From assembly GCF_905147045.1 (NCBI RefSeq), contig NC_065896.1:397001-461000 (forward strand): 64,000 bases of DNA, written 5' to 3'. How positions within the stretch are numbered: the first letter of the stretch is position 1; every line of letters begins with the position of its first letter. Origin of the DNA: Nymphalis io. Taxonomy: Eukaryota; Arthropoda; Insecta; Lepidoptera; Nymphalidae. Below, piece after piece: positions 13,701-28,700 of the stretch. The position numbers were made by a program, and so were the translations under genes. The notes under the pieces were generated by a model. That model was not told the DNA's origin, made no database searches, and saw only the letters and a program-made list of their open reading frames with translations.

Positions 13701-16700
13701 ACTTGATGAACGACTGTCTGAGATGAATCAAAGCCAGAAACATTTTTGCATAGACAAAAATAATAATAATAAATAGGCTTGTCCGTTTATATGTCTATAA
13801 TTTTAATCGAAGCTTTCATTTCTGTTATTATTACGGAGTTCGCAAGTGATTTATTTTTAATATTGAATGCACCGGAGAACTTTTTATTTCGAGAGATAAA
13901 TAGTTGTTACACTATAAGCTGAACTCGGATGTAAGCTGTTTAATAAAATATATTATTATAAGTTTGACGAACAAACTGCTTGGTTTATATATTCTATGTA
14001 ATCTTACAAAGAATATTTACAAAGAAAGCCTAACATGAGCTACCTTTTAATTACGATCGGTTCCGTGGTTTTTTCGAAAAGAGGTAACATACAAACACAC
14101 TGAGTCATTGTAGCATTCATTACATTACTATAGATTTTATGAAATTCAACTCAATTCGTAAATTTATAATAAATCTTCTAATAAAATAGAAATTACAATT
14201 TCAAAAACAACTTAAATTAATATTTTTTAAACAGTTCGCTGCGCACACGCACTATGAGATAATTATGGTGAGATAAATGAATATAACAACCTACTCAGTA
14301 ATAGTTCTTAACATTAGTGATATAAGTGTTATTTTTCTTTAATAAATAATAGTAATAGAAGGAAGTGTTGGTAACTAGAGCGAGATGAAAACTAAGATCT
14401 CTGTCTTTCATCTTTTAACGTGTTTTCATAAATTAAATACAATGTTTCTTTTTATAACATTTTTAATATATAATAGAAAGCTAGTAAATTGTACACACAA
14501 AATAAAAAATTGTTTTGTAATTTGCACGTAGATTGGCTAGCTACAATACATAAGGCCGAAGAAGCGAAATTCTTGGGTTCGAATCCCGGTTGTGCCAGGA
14601 AAAGTTATGAACTGTTGTTTGTGTAAGGGTATAGAGAGTGCAGGTTTGTTTGCACTCATCTTTGTGATTATTATTTTTTAATTTAAAATAATAAGACGAA
14701 CTAGCAAACGGGCAATCTTACTGTGCCACTTTAAGAAATATTAGCCACATTAGTACATTGCCACACGCCTTCAACATGATAAGATGTTATGGGTCTGTAC
14801 TGGCTCACTCTCTCTTGAAACCGGAACACAACTATAAAACAATACTAAGTATTTTGCTATTTTAGGGTAGAATATGTGACGTGTGGTTTGATGACTCAGA
14901 TGAGATTGCACTAAGTGTGATTGGCTAGTCTCCCGTAAGAACAGCGGCCGCGCCGTGATGGAAATCAGTTAGGGCGTCTATCCTGAGTGATTATATCATC
15001 AGTAATTGGCCAGACAAAATTAAAAATCAACTTTCAAGCATAATCTAACAGTAACAGCCTGTGAATGTCTCACTGCTGGGCTAAGGTCCTTTTCGAGGAG
15101 AAGGTTTGGACCTTATTCCACCACGTCGCTCCAATGCGGGTTGGTAATTTAAAGTATTATAAAAATATTACTTTCTGAACGAATAAAATATTGCATTAAA
15201 TCTTAAATACAAACGATAAAACTTATTCAGTGTGAACATCCAAGTGATGACTTACGAGCACCGTCCGAGTGTATGATGATGTACGAGTTTAATCGAAAAT
15301 AAAATATATAATATAAAATACGAATGAAGACTGAAGGTACGAAATAAATCTATCCCACACGTGTACGAGTGGCCGTTTCATCACAGGGTTGTCATCCTTC
15401 TGGATTTACTTGAAACGGTTCAACATATTAAAAAAAATGAATAAATAAATAATAAATTTAGTACATACAAATAAATGTATAATAATAAAGAAATAAATCC
15501 CTTTGACCGAATTTTGGTTACAGCGGACATTAGCCAGCAATGCAGAAGATGCGCGTATGCACTATGCATAAGTGTGCTCACTCGTGTACTAGATACATTA
15601 CTGATATTATCAATCCACAAACACAAACTGTCAATCTCTTATTTCTTTTTACGTTAGAAACAAAATAATTAAAACATACTGATAACAGGCAGCCCCAGCC
15701 CCAGCCGCACGGAGCGGGCCTTTTGATGTGTGGCTGTAATTGCACTTTCCCATCGGAAGCGTTGCTATTACATCATCGCTATGCTTTAGGGTTGCCATCG
15801 AATAAATATTTCACATATACTTAGTTTTAACTTTGATAATTAATATATTTAAAACGTTTCCTTAAAAATACTAAGAAATAATAAATGATTAATAAGCGTG
15901 GAGATGGTATCTGTTGATTTTGATTGTTGAGGTAGTATATTTATATTATTGTATTTGATAGGAACCTATTTAATGTTATTTAATTGATGGAAGAGAGTAA
16001 ATACTAAGTTGTTCACCGATTGTTTTTGAAATAATCTATATAAACGTAATTTCGAGGCTACTAGAACAGTCATTTTTATTTTTTTATACTTGCAGGAAGG
16101 CAGACGGTCAAATATCAATAATTTTTTTCACAGCCCTGTAGATAGACAGCCTTTCCAAGCGCAACTTAAAAGGCATAAGCGAATCATAAAGCATATAAAA
16201 TCGCAATTTATATTCGTATGTTTGTCGGGGGTTTATAGCGGCAATTGCATCCCCAATTACACGATTATCGAACGGTTACAATTTGTTTGTTAGCGACTGT
16301 TTACCGTATTGTTGACAGCGGTGTTGCTTGTATTCTCTTACGGAATTCTACAACTACGAAAACAATAACTACAATATATAGTTTTGATGTTCATTTACAT
16401 AAATTGGAAATGAGCTCCAAACACTCTTAGCCCGGCCGTGGGACATTACGGGATATTACTATTTACATAAATAATAGATAGAATTTTGAAATATTATGTT
16501 ATATAAACGTTAAATATATAAATAAGTATATATAATGTATTCTATGTAACGTAACATTTTTAATTCAGCGAAAGTTTATGGTAATTTTTCTCTAAAAGTT
16601 ATATGAACAATAAAATAGAATAAAAAATTAAAACGTTTATGACATCAATAATTAACGCAAGCCTTTTGTGAAAGCGTTTGAATACGCGTAGAAACATACA

Positions 16701-19700
16701 ACACAACACTGTTACAATTACTTTTTGATAAACTTAAAATGAAATATAAATATTTCTTAATATATTTGTTTTAAGATCTGGTCGTGATCACAATGGACGC
16801 TACTCTGACGAAACGATCTACCGGACGGATAATAAAATTTATAATATATATAAACCCGAATATAATATACAAAAAGCATCGCGAAACTTTGAACTGTAAG
16901 TATAAATAAACGTGGGATAATTAGACTGCATGTTGTAACCATAAAATGTTGCGCACAAAGTCGCGGGCGCATGGAAGTTATTATCCATAGTTCGCTGCGT
17001 CCATCCTCACGATCACGTGAAGTTACGCAAGCGGTCACGCGTGACCGGCCTAATTGTTTAATTGCTTCGGTTTTACTAATAAAGGGCAAGTCGATACGTT
17101 TCGTCACAAAACCGCGGCGTGGACGTGCTGCGGATTTGATTCTATCATTAACTTGCGTCCATTAAAACTTTACGTTCAATTGTTAGCTTTTTCGTAAAAA
17201 TTATTTCATTTCTCGAAGGGTCATCATGTGGTATTGAAGTACATAAGTATTACCTAACGCATATATGATTCAAATATATAATAAATTGATTAAAATCTAC
17301 AATGAAATATAATTTTAACGAATGCAATAAATATCGTTATTAGTAGCTGTTGAACTCATGAAGATTATATATCTTCTTGAACTTGTTGATGGTGCTCTAG
17401 AGTTCCCACTTCGTTCTAAGTTCGACGCTTATATACTTTTTACATAATTAGGTTTGTTTTATTTTCCTAATATTCGGTATCTGGTCCATCACAGAATTAG
17501 TTCCGTTTCGTTTCGTAACGATTAATTAACACTAGATTCGACAGCTTCCAATTTAACAACCTCGTTTTGTAATACAGTCGACAGTTGTAGTTCGCATAAG
17601 CTTTTCCTTAAATGTTTTATATTTTATTGCATTCGGTTATTGTTACATAAAACAAACTTCAAATTTGTGTTTTTGGCATATCTCAATAACATCATTACAC
17701 AATTCAGTTTAAAAGTATATTATTTTCCTGATGTTGGCACAACACACTTGGAAAATATACTATTTTAGTGAAAATTTTAAAACACCAATCAATACGCTTA
17801 CAATACCGGCTAGCTGACGGCTCCAACTACAAAATACACTTTCAAAATCTTGTCGAATGTATCCGAACATTGAACTACGGTGTTAGTTGTTACATAACAA
17901 CCTGTCTCATACGCACAGAAATTCGCCCCAAGCGCTGCAACTTCCATACCACTTTCCCCTTAAACTACTCGTCCATCAATTGCAGTGCTATTCAGCGCCA
18001 TAACTCTGTCACATAACTGTCATCCTTGACTTTTATTATGTTTCTTCAATATATCCAAAAATGTGCATAAAGTATTAAACAGGTTCTTCTTTTATATAAA
18101 TATGACTTGTATGAAATGAGCTTAGTCTAGCACTTAGATATAATGTTACTAGCATGTTGTAATAATAATTATATTTTCTCAATCTATTTATTGACCAATC
18201 TCAAAGCAAAAAATTTGCGCAGAAGACATAGCGTATGTGTGTGTGCACACATAGATGCACGATTTAATTATTTTGTAATATTTGATAGCTACTGTCCGCT
18301 ATATTGTATCATGACATAGACTGTGAATATAGACTATTCCATTTTAATAATTTCATGTTAATTTCCTTAAAATAATATAGTATATATGTACTAGTAGCTA
18401 TCTCTTAAAGTATTGTCTATGGTGTATATTTGATTACGATAGTATTATTGCTAGGTATAACATTAATAAGCGAAAGATATCGCATCATTGCGTTGTGTAT
18501 TCAGTGTGAGATCGGCCCCACGCTGGTTATGGTGAAGACCGGAGGCCGGCGTAGAAATCAGGCTGGTACATTCCTTTTTTCCCCGATTTTCTTTTTTTTT
18601 CCAATCGAGCTTTCTAGTGCTCATTAGTGGAATTACTTCGGTGACTTAAGTGGATTTAGTTTGTCACACCTATCTCATAGGAGAGTATGAAAAGTACTTA
18701 CTGCACTTTCTATATCTTGTATGAATACTTTTGTTTATACAAAATACCTCACTATCAAAACCATCTTCGTCTTTAATCGGTGGTAAAGATTTTTGCACGC
18801 CTGTTTTGCTACCTACTGAGACGGGGTCATTCATCACATATTATACCGCCAAACAGCAATAATTTGTATTGTTGCGTTCCGATTTGTTAAGTAAGCCATT
18901 GAAACTACAGGTACAAGGAAGATAACATCTTAGTTTCTAGGTTCAAAGGCATCCCTTACAATGCCAATGCTTGGTGCAAGGATTATATTTCTTTTAATGG
19001 CAATGTCTACGACCACGGTGTCCATTTTTAGGTTCACAGGTCCAAATGCCAGTATGTCTGCCAAATACAATAAAAAAATATTTGAAGTATATTGCAGGTA
19101 TACCTTGAGATATTCTCGTACTTTAATCTCCTCAGGAGCTTTACGTAGAAGTGGAAAATGTTATTGGTTACTGCTTCATCTGTACATTTATATAATAAAT
19201 ATTTGACATGATCTTTGCCTTTAATTTAGGATATCAACAACGAAAGAATTTTCCTTCGTTGGTGATCGTGAGTAAACCTGCATACAAATGAAATTTTGCC
19301 ATAATTTGTTTATCGACGAACTTGCAATGACGTGCCATGTCTGGTGAGGTAGTCCTAGCCCAGTAGTGGGACATTTACAGGCTGACATTATTTCATTAAA
19401 AGCTATAAATGTGACACCTAACAATAACCATTAAAAGGTTAATTTTAAGGCGTCGGGTTGGATATGAAATATCTTGCACCTGTCGGGGCTTACAGCGAAG
19501 AAACAAATGGCAATCAGTAAAGTGAGCTGAGCGATAAACAATAGCGGGTCGACGACCGCCGCCGACGGCGAGAAAGCCTACCCGATAGAGTGACCATGCG
19601 TTTTAATTAACTAACAATTACATACATTTTTAGGTTTTTTTTTAGCTAAGACAAGATATAACGCTATGTGGCCTTAAGACAAATATTATAATTATATTAT

Positions 19701-22700
19701 AGATTTTACATACAAATTCATCGAAACATTCTTTGGGACTATTATTTAAAGATAACTTTTTTATTATAATTATTATTTATTTGTTATCTTAAATTATAAT
19801 AATTAAATTACATTTTCAGTTGTAAAATTTAGGTATTACAAAGCAAAATCTAAGTTATTTTTTCGCATGTATATTTTCTCTCTAGCTTATAGTGGTGAGT
19901 TTGTTAAAACTATATCTGCATAGTCAGTTGAGACTAGTTGCTGACCGGCCAACTTGATGGCGCAACCAAATAATTACCCTAAGAACACAGTGGAGATTTC
20001 AGTTTATTCAAAACATTATACAAATTAAATTATTTTACGCGTCAATAGCGCAAGGGTTTAGTCGCAGGTCCTGACCCGATGACCTGGGCTATCGAGGACC
20101 TCCTAACACGCACTTGATGGGAGGAAGTAAATAAAAATATTAGTAATTTCTCTAATACAAGCATTACCATTCATATTAAAAAATAAATCCCGTATCTTCA
20201 TGTTCAATGGTGATAACAATCATCAAATGTTTTTTTTCTGTCCATTCACAGATAATAAAAAGTTCGACAATAAAGAGCTGCGTATTTGCTGCCTTGCGCT
20301 AGTAACGTTTAAACTTCGTAAGAACGATAAACGTGAATGATTCTCTCTTGCGAGTGAATTAATCGGCAATGGGCGCTTAGTTTATGATAAATTATTTTTA
20401 TCTGTATAGCTTACATATAACCATAAACTTAATACGATATTTTTTATGTACATATATAAATACAGATCTATAAAAATGTTATGAATGCGAAAGAAACTTT
20501 CTGCTTGTGTGGCACCGCATCGAGACTAAGCCAATCTGATCCTAATGACATTTGACATTGGGGTAGCCTAAGACATAAATTACCGTGTTAAAGGAAAATT
20601 AGCTAGTCATAATTATTATTTTAAGATAGCTAAAATTTAAATCTAACTTAAAGAATTGAATTGAAGTCGAGATGGCCCAGTGGTAAGAACGCGTGAATCT
20701 TAACCGATGAACGTGGGTTCAAACCCGGGCAAGCACCTCTGAATTTTCATGTGCTTAATTTCTGTTTATAATTCATCTCGTGCTTTTCGGTGAAGGAAAA
20801 CATCGTGAGGAAACCTGCATGTGTCTAATTTCATCAAAATTCTGCCACATGTGTATTCCACCAACCCGCATTGGAGCAGCGTGGTGGAATAAGCTCCAAA
20901 CCTTCTCCTCAAATAGGGAGAGGAGGCCTTAGCCCAGCAGTGGGACATTTACAGGCTGTTACTTTTTACTTTTAAAGAATTGATGTCTAAAGTAAAGCCT
21001 CTAAATATCCCGCTTTTGGGCTAAGATCTCATCTTCTTTTTGAATAGAAGGTACTTACTCCATAGCGCTGCTCCATTGTGGGTTGGCTTGACGCATTTTC
21101 AACCGCTACAGATAGGTGGTTCCCACACGATGTTTTCGTTAACCGCCGAACACGAGATGAATTATAAAGATAAATTAAATACATAAACGTCTAGTGGTGC
21201 TTGCCCGGGTTTGATATCAGAATTGTCGGTTAAGATTGTCGTCTTCTAACCACTGGGAACTTTGGCGTTTAATGGTCCGTATATTTTCTAATAGGAACCT
21301 GGTCACAAGTCGTAAAATATCTTTTAAGATATTGAGAAGGACAGGTGATACTATGGCGACAGCCACGGGTTAGAGTTAGTAAAATTAGATAAAATAAATA
21401 TTTTAAGATATAATAGTTCTGCATTGATTTATATAAAAAGAATAAATAAATAAATTATTTATTTTATTTAAATACATTTTGTCATCATGGGATTAATGCT
21501 TATAAAAAAAGGTTCCAAAAAATATATATTTATCTTTGTTGCAATAAAACAACTTACAAGCTAGCACTTGTGATATACATGTCTATATTTTTAATATGTT
21601 TATTTTTATATACATACTTATAAATACATAAATAATTGAAAATTTAATAATAAAAAACAATCAATACTCAATAGACAGTGTTTCCCCAGTGGTGCACACT
21701 GGAGAAATTGTTACACGACGACGACGGGATCCCCGCGGTACGATGGCACGCGGTAAACGGTTAGCACACCACACTAGTCGTTCAGCTTTCTGTTTCGTTG
21801 GAGAGTGGCCGAATACGTACCGGGTAATTTATGCCGACACTGGTTTTCATAACACATCTAAAAAAATGGTAATCAACTTATTAAGAGGAAGTGTTTTTTT
21901 CATTTACATAAGTGACTGACTCGTTGGTCTAGTTGATAACTTATGAGGCTGTATGATTTTTATCCTGGGATCAAACTTCGGGTTTGGGCAGTAAAAGTTG
22001 CTGGATTTTTCTTTCGAGAAATTTCCAAAGATCCTGGCAGTTGGCGCACGGCCAACGGCCTTTACGTGCTTGCCTTGGAAATTACGTAAAATAAGTTGAC
22101 CTTGCGCCTTAGTAGGCCTGCGCAATTTTTAGCGTCACGGTAGCATGCGCAAGCGATCCCGTGTCGCTCCTTGTTAAGACGGAAAGGGTAGGTTTTTAGT
22201 GGGTATTTCGATGTTCGGGGCGAAATCGGCGCCTTGGACACCGGCGAGTCCCATATACTCCTCCACTTTTCCTATGGGGGAAACGCGTAATGCGTTTTTC
22301 CAGCGTTTCAAAAAAAAACGTCCTGCGCAGTTGGCTAGTCTTTCATGAGAGTAGACGCCATTATGATGATCGAAAGAAAAGGGGAAACTAAATGATAGTC
22401 CTATCTAATGCAAGACCCATCAGATCGTAATACATAACATTAGATGTATTACATAACATATTATTAACATTCTTCCCGACTGTACTGGACGTCGTCGCGT
22501 TACCACCTGATAGTAAGTGGTAGTAGAGCCCAAAGGCTCTACTACCACTTACTATCAGGTGGAGTAGTCATTTGCCTTCCCGGTTAATATAAAAAAAAAA
22601 CTAAATTATTGATAAATATTACTCAAAAATATCTTTCACTTTATTTATTTATTGATATAAGAAACACCATCGGCATAATTACAAAATTGACAACAAAAAT

Positions 22701-25700
22701 TTGCAATAAAAGTAGGCTAGTACAGCGTGATAAACCATCATAGGCATTTACAACAAGACAACTGAATGACATTAAACATATAATAAACAATAAAAAATAT
22801 TAAACGATAATAATCTAAATTGTTAATCTGTTAACAAGAACATGGACAGAGACTCTTTATGGCGGGAAATTAGTTCACTTTTAATTTTTCTTACGGGCAT
22901 TCCGTGGTAAAATATATTATAACGATATTTTATGATTGCGAATAATAGAAGGCATCCTCCATGGGAACCTCATCTTATTTATGAGAGGAGATCACGTTCT
23001 CTCACTACATAAATTACGCTTACAAATTATTTAAAAGTTAAATTAGGATATAGCGAGAGTTCAAAGGTTATTGCTTCCAGCAATCTATTCCAGACTACTT
23101 TGATTGAGTATAATTTTTAAAAAAATTCAACTATAGTATTATATACCTTTATAATCTGTTTGTACATCAACGTATATGAACTCCAAGCTTTGTTTTTTAT
23201 CTATATAATCTTGTACATAATGATAATGTTATATTCATTGTTACAGGTAAGTCGCAGCTTCGACTCGATACATTTGTTTGTATATAGGTAAGATTGAAAT
23301 AAACTGATTAGAAGGTATTTTTATAGGCTTTACTTATTAAACGTTATTTAGCGGGTGATTAATTAAACAATGCTGTGTCTTCTTCTTTCGAATGTCAAAT
23401 AAATAATGATAGAAAGGGAGAAATCAGTGTTCAACTTAACAGCCACTGAGCAACGTTTAAGTAATGCGGTAAGTTCGCAATAATATTATTATTTATACAT
23501 GCTGTAGGATTGTTGGGTACTTGTCAAGTTAAATTATACATACATACAATATTTATTCTTAAATATCTTTATTAGTAATAATTTATGAGTAAAGCTATGC
23601 ATAGACAATTTAAACGAGTAGTAAAAACAATTTTTTGAGTTATTAAACGTGGAGGATTCAATATAAATAAGATTGTGATCTCAATTTATAAAAAATATTA
23701 ATATTATTGTTCAAAAGAGCGTGTTCGGTTAAAATTATCATTCTCCTATCCACTGAGCCGTTACAAAACTAAATACAATTTATCCACACCAGATAAGATT
23801 TATGTTTCAATGCAAGGAGAGAGGCTTTATGCGAGAAGAATACTGACAAGTGACGTATTACAAAAATATCTAATTACGTTAAAGCGAGAAAAAAAATAAT
23901 TGAGCGATGATGTAATTAATTTGCGTATTTGTAAAATATAAGGAATGCAATTAAAATAATATCTTGTGGTTTGTGTCGCATGCACGCGAAGAGTACTGAG
24001 ATATATTTTATATTATCTGTATAAAGAGCTCATAAATAATTCATGTAGACACGTAACAGATGATTACTAGAGAGGCTACAGACAAAACCACAGAATAATA
24101 CAGTTCACTTATGTATGTTATAAGAATAATGTCCTCCGGACCGATTTCGGCAATGGCAGCCAACCGCAGGACATATAGTGCACAAGTGTGTGCGCAAACA
24201 CAGGTGCACTCCCTATTCCCTAACTCTCATAATCCGATGGGCAATCCGACACGACCGGAAAGAGTTCAGGCGCAGGATCAACGGCTTTACGTGCTTTCCG
24301 AGGTACGGGAAGTTTAATTCAAACTATTATCATTATACACATTCTTTACAATTGTATATAAATATCATATAATGCATCATAAATGCACTAGGAGCTTAAT
24401 TTCTAAGTACGAGTACCTAAAAAACTCAAACGTTCCACAACTGTCTGTATTATTTTATTTATTACGGTTTACTGGTCGCTGAATAGTGAAGAAAGAAAAA
24501 TATAATGAACCAACAGACAGTTTAAATTTATATATATATTTATCTGTGACTGTGTGTACACATGTATGAGAATCCTTGAGAAGCTTCGTATCTGTCACAC
24601 GAACACTGAACTCGATATACGATATTTCGCCAGTAATGTGCGCTTGCGCAAACCTTGTAATGAAAACCGCAGCGGAACGTTGCGTATTGACTATTGCGGC
24701 CCGGTATCAACTAAAACTTAACATTTTTATTCTATAATAGTCCTTATGATCATGTAATAAAACAGACAATCTAATACCTTTTAATGCTGCGAACATGCGT
24801 AAATGTAACAATGAAATATGACAAGGTGTAGTGAAAAATGCAAGTTGTAGCAACTTATTGTGTTTTGTTGAACGTAATTAGATTAATTATTCGATTGAAT
24901 TCCGGTCGACTTTAACGTACTTACATTTATTTATTTATAGTTTCCGCCCGCGAGGCCGATTTTCATTTGACTCGTGCAAGAGATGAATAAACACAAATTA
25001 AACCCTTCTCCGGTTTGAGTCTTGAGGTTTACATTCACGTTTCTAACCACTTAGGCATTTCGGCTCTAACCGCATTCAAATAATGAAATCATTGTCTGTA
25101 ACGAGTAATAAGAATTCGTAGTCAAATAATTTGATAGTCCTGTAATTTTACGTTTGTTTTGAATGTCAAAGTGAGTCGTGTTCAACGGTCGATGACTTCA
25201 GGCGCGGTCCACGACACGGAACGCCTTACGAAACTATAAATCGAACTCTTAATTCACATTATTAAACAAAAAAAAAACGATAAAAACGTAATATTTATAA
25301 ATTAATAACTATATTTAATTATTATAATATTAATAATGTTATAGAAAACATACAAATTACAAGTATTTAGCCAAATAGCCTCTATTGCTCTCGAGATTGC
25401 CCGTCTAGGAAGTACTATAATCAGATGAGAAATGCGTGTCCTTTTTTCCAATTGATTAATTCAAGAGACTTGATCGGTGTTAGTGTTATATATCAGCAGA
25501 ACAATTCTTTAAGAACAAAACCGAAATTCACTGGGAACACGTGAATCTTACAGGGATAAAACACAGGCAAGCTCCATGTTTATGAATTGTCACTATTCCT
25601 TACTTTGTAATAAAAAATGTTTAAAGTGTACAAGAAGTTCTTTTGCCTGTAGTTTATCTAAAATAAAGAAGATAAAACATGTTCTTCTACGATAGATTAC

Positions 25701-28700
25701 CGTATGTTCAAATTACCTCATGTTTATAGTAAAAATAATAAGGATACATAGTTTTATGTGCCTCCGTACACTGAATGCATCCTGTCACTGCGCATAACCT
25801 GTGCACCTACGAGTTCATGTTTAAGTTTCGAAATGTTCGTTAAAACTGTTAAGATGTATTCTGAAGGGTTCAGATCTCCGTTAGGCGGGTGTACCGTTGC
25901 GACGTGTGAGTTTCCCATGTATAGAGATGTGACAAACTTCCACCGTAATACGAATGTAATTGTGTTTCCCGTCGGGTCGTCATTTGAAACGCCAGCAGTT
26001 TTAGCATAAATGTGACGAAAGTAACACATTTGCAAATAATTCTTGCTTATTTTGCTAAAGTTGGGAACTAACTCATAAGTACAGCTGTTACTTTATACGG
26101 GAACCACTGGAATTAAACTCGCTGGTACTTTAAAGTTTATACGATTATAGTAGCAATTGCTTCCTGACAACTGAAGCGGTTATTTGTTGATTCCCAAATT
26201 GTATTTTCTCATAAAACTTCCTCGGGAATGAGAGTGCAGCTCGAGTAATAATTAAATAATTATTAAGTTCGTCAAAGAACTATTTAAATTTTATGATTAT
26301 TAAGTTTGACTAAGAATAGTACAATAGACTCAGTAAATAATCGCCAATTAATAAAGTTATTTTCTATGTGATAAAAACGGATATAAAATTCAAGTGAACT
26401 TTACACTCGGACACAAATCAAAATGTTTCGCGGTAATTTGACACGTAACCTTTGATGTTATTCGAGTTGAGAACGTTCTGGTGCGAACGTCGGCCATTAC
26501 TGCGCTACGCTTGCGCAAGTGGATACGCACTCGATAGATCTATGTAAATTATCATCTCAGAAATATTAGTATCGATTATTACAAAATGTGTTAGCTATTT
26601 ATACCTGAAAAGCAATCAGTATAAAATAATTACTCCATTTATTTAATGTAATCAAAATAATATATACTTACTTGGTGGTAGGGCTTTGTACAAGTCTGGG
26701 TACCACCCACTTATCAATCATTTACCGTTACAAATTCTAAGTCAAAAATCCTTATCTAATATAGAAGCGTTATACTTGCTTATTGTAAATCTACCACCGT
26801 CTCGGAAGTTTCAGACAGTCGTCCTACTATTTCAAATTAAAATATATATATACAATTAAAACTCATCTGTGTCTACTAGGAATGAGATCGTAAAAGAGTT
26901 ACGATCGAATGTAAAAAGTTTTTATCTGTTAAAATTACTCTTATAATATTATAACATTGGGATAAAAATTAAATCAAGTCAACGGAGTTCTATATATACT
27001 GATTACAGTGTAAACGTAAAAATTAATTTAATGGAATTTGAGCGCTTGAAAAAACGTATTGAAATTTATTTTTGTATGTGATCTTTATTTCGCTTTGGTT
27101 AGTGTATATATTATTTGTGTTTTTTTTAAGAGAAATCTTGCATTGGTTTTAAGGAATTACAACCTGTGTTAGAACAATAGTCAAAGGGGTCAGGACTTGC
27201 GACTTAGCCCGTAAACCATTGCGTTAATGACGCTTATTAATTGTAACGATATACATATATCAATTGTTGCTAAATACCTCGAAACTTCACGCGTAGTACC
27301 TGTGTGTGGCCTTGGTACTATCGCTTAGAATTTTCAGAAAGAGTGAAATAACTTTTTCATTATAATATGCACTGATAATGTTTATTAGTTACTTATGAAA
27401 TATTGTTTAATTACATTATGTAAGGTAAAAAAACGTTTTATTACAATAAAATACTTCAACGCTGCTTGGTGGATACACATGAGAGAATGTCATATGTTTC
27501 TTCATTGTGATTTTCTTCAGAGCACAAAATGCTATATAAATATGCTGCTGGAGTTTTGTGTAAGTCAGTCAGGGTAGAGACCACACATTCATGAGTAGAG
27601 CGAATAGCATTACTTAGTCGTGTCGTGTTTTTTTTTTATAGAATAGGAAGGCGGACGAGCATATAGGCCACCTGATGGTAAGTGGTCACCAACGCCCTTA
27701 GACATTTGCATTGTAAGAAATGTCAACCATCACTTACACAGCCAATGCGCCACCAACCTTGGGATCTAAGATTTTATGCCCCTTGTGCCTGTAATTACAC
27801 TGGCTCACTCATCCTTCAAACCGGAACACAACAATATCAAGTACTGCTGTTTTGCGGTAGAATATCTGATGAGTGGGTGGTACCTACCCAGACGAGCTTG
27901 CACAAAGCCCTACCGATTATATTACCTGATTTAGACATAAATGCATTTCGTGCAGTTGTTACTGGTAGTTTATTTAAAAAAAAAAAAAATGCCTCGCAGC
28001 ACGTTAAACCATCGACCCCGTAATCACAAATATACAAAATCTTTACGATTAACGATTGTGATCCGACGTGAAGTCCATTAGCCCACAAATGGTTTACTGA
28101 ACTCGGACCGCAATCGTTATGTGTATAGACTAGTGATTTGTATGTGTGTCGTAATAACAAAATAACAACACAATTATATTCAAATATTATGCCATACGTT
28201 AAATTCGGCTATAAATACAAAATACACGCGTTAAAAAAATAGTAACAGCCTTTAATTGTCCTACAACTGGGGGCTCGAAAAGGAGCTCGTATTGGGGTTG
28301 GTGGATATATTTTTTCGACACATGCAGGTTTCCTCACGTAAACACTGCTGCACTATCTACGGCTTAAGCTGTAAGTGACTTGAAAAATGAGACTCTCGTC
28401 GTGAATTATTTGTTTAGTTCATTAGTCGTAGGTTGCAGTGACGTGTCAAATAAAACATTTAAAATTTCGTCTTCATTCATTTGACTAGTTTAGTGTCTCT
28501 CTAGTTATTTTGAGCACACGAGACATACATATGATAATATACATTTTTAGGGTAACAGTCACTGGAGGGGCTAATTTGTATTTGTTTTTTTTTTTTTAAT
28601 TTACTAATACTACTCCATTACTACGACTACCTAGTACACTACTAGACAAGAAATTATAGCTAATGTATATTATGTCATTATTATCTCTATAAAGACTTGT

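Noticed and set aside
16757..17165. Open frames on both strands up to 116 codons
   Set aside because: No splice context, no recognisable domain, and the frame arises from a locally GC-rich patch with a GGTCACGCGTGACC palindrome; more likely noncoding.
25754..26035. Overlapping frames of 83-93 codons on both strands
   Set aside because: No homology, no splice sites matching the host gene, and mixed composition; treated as chance.
27682..28160. Overlapping open frames of 107-113 codons
   Set aside because: They lie in both strands of a family B repeat; similar frames arise at 53963 for the same reason.
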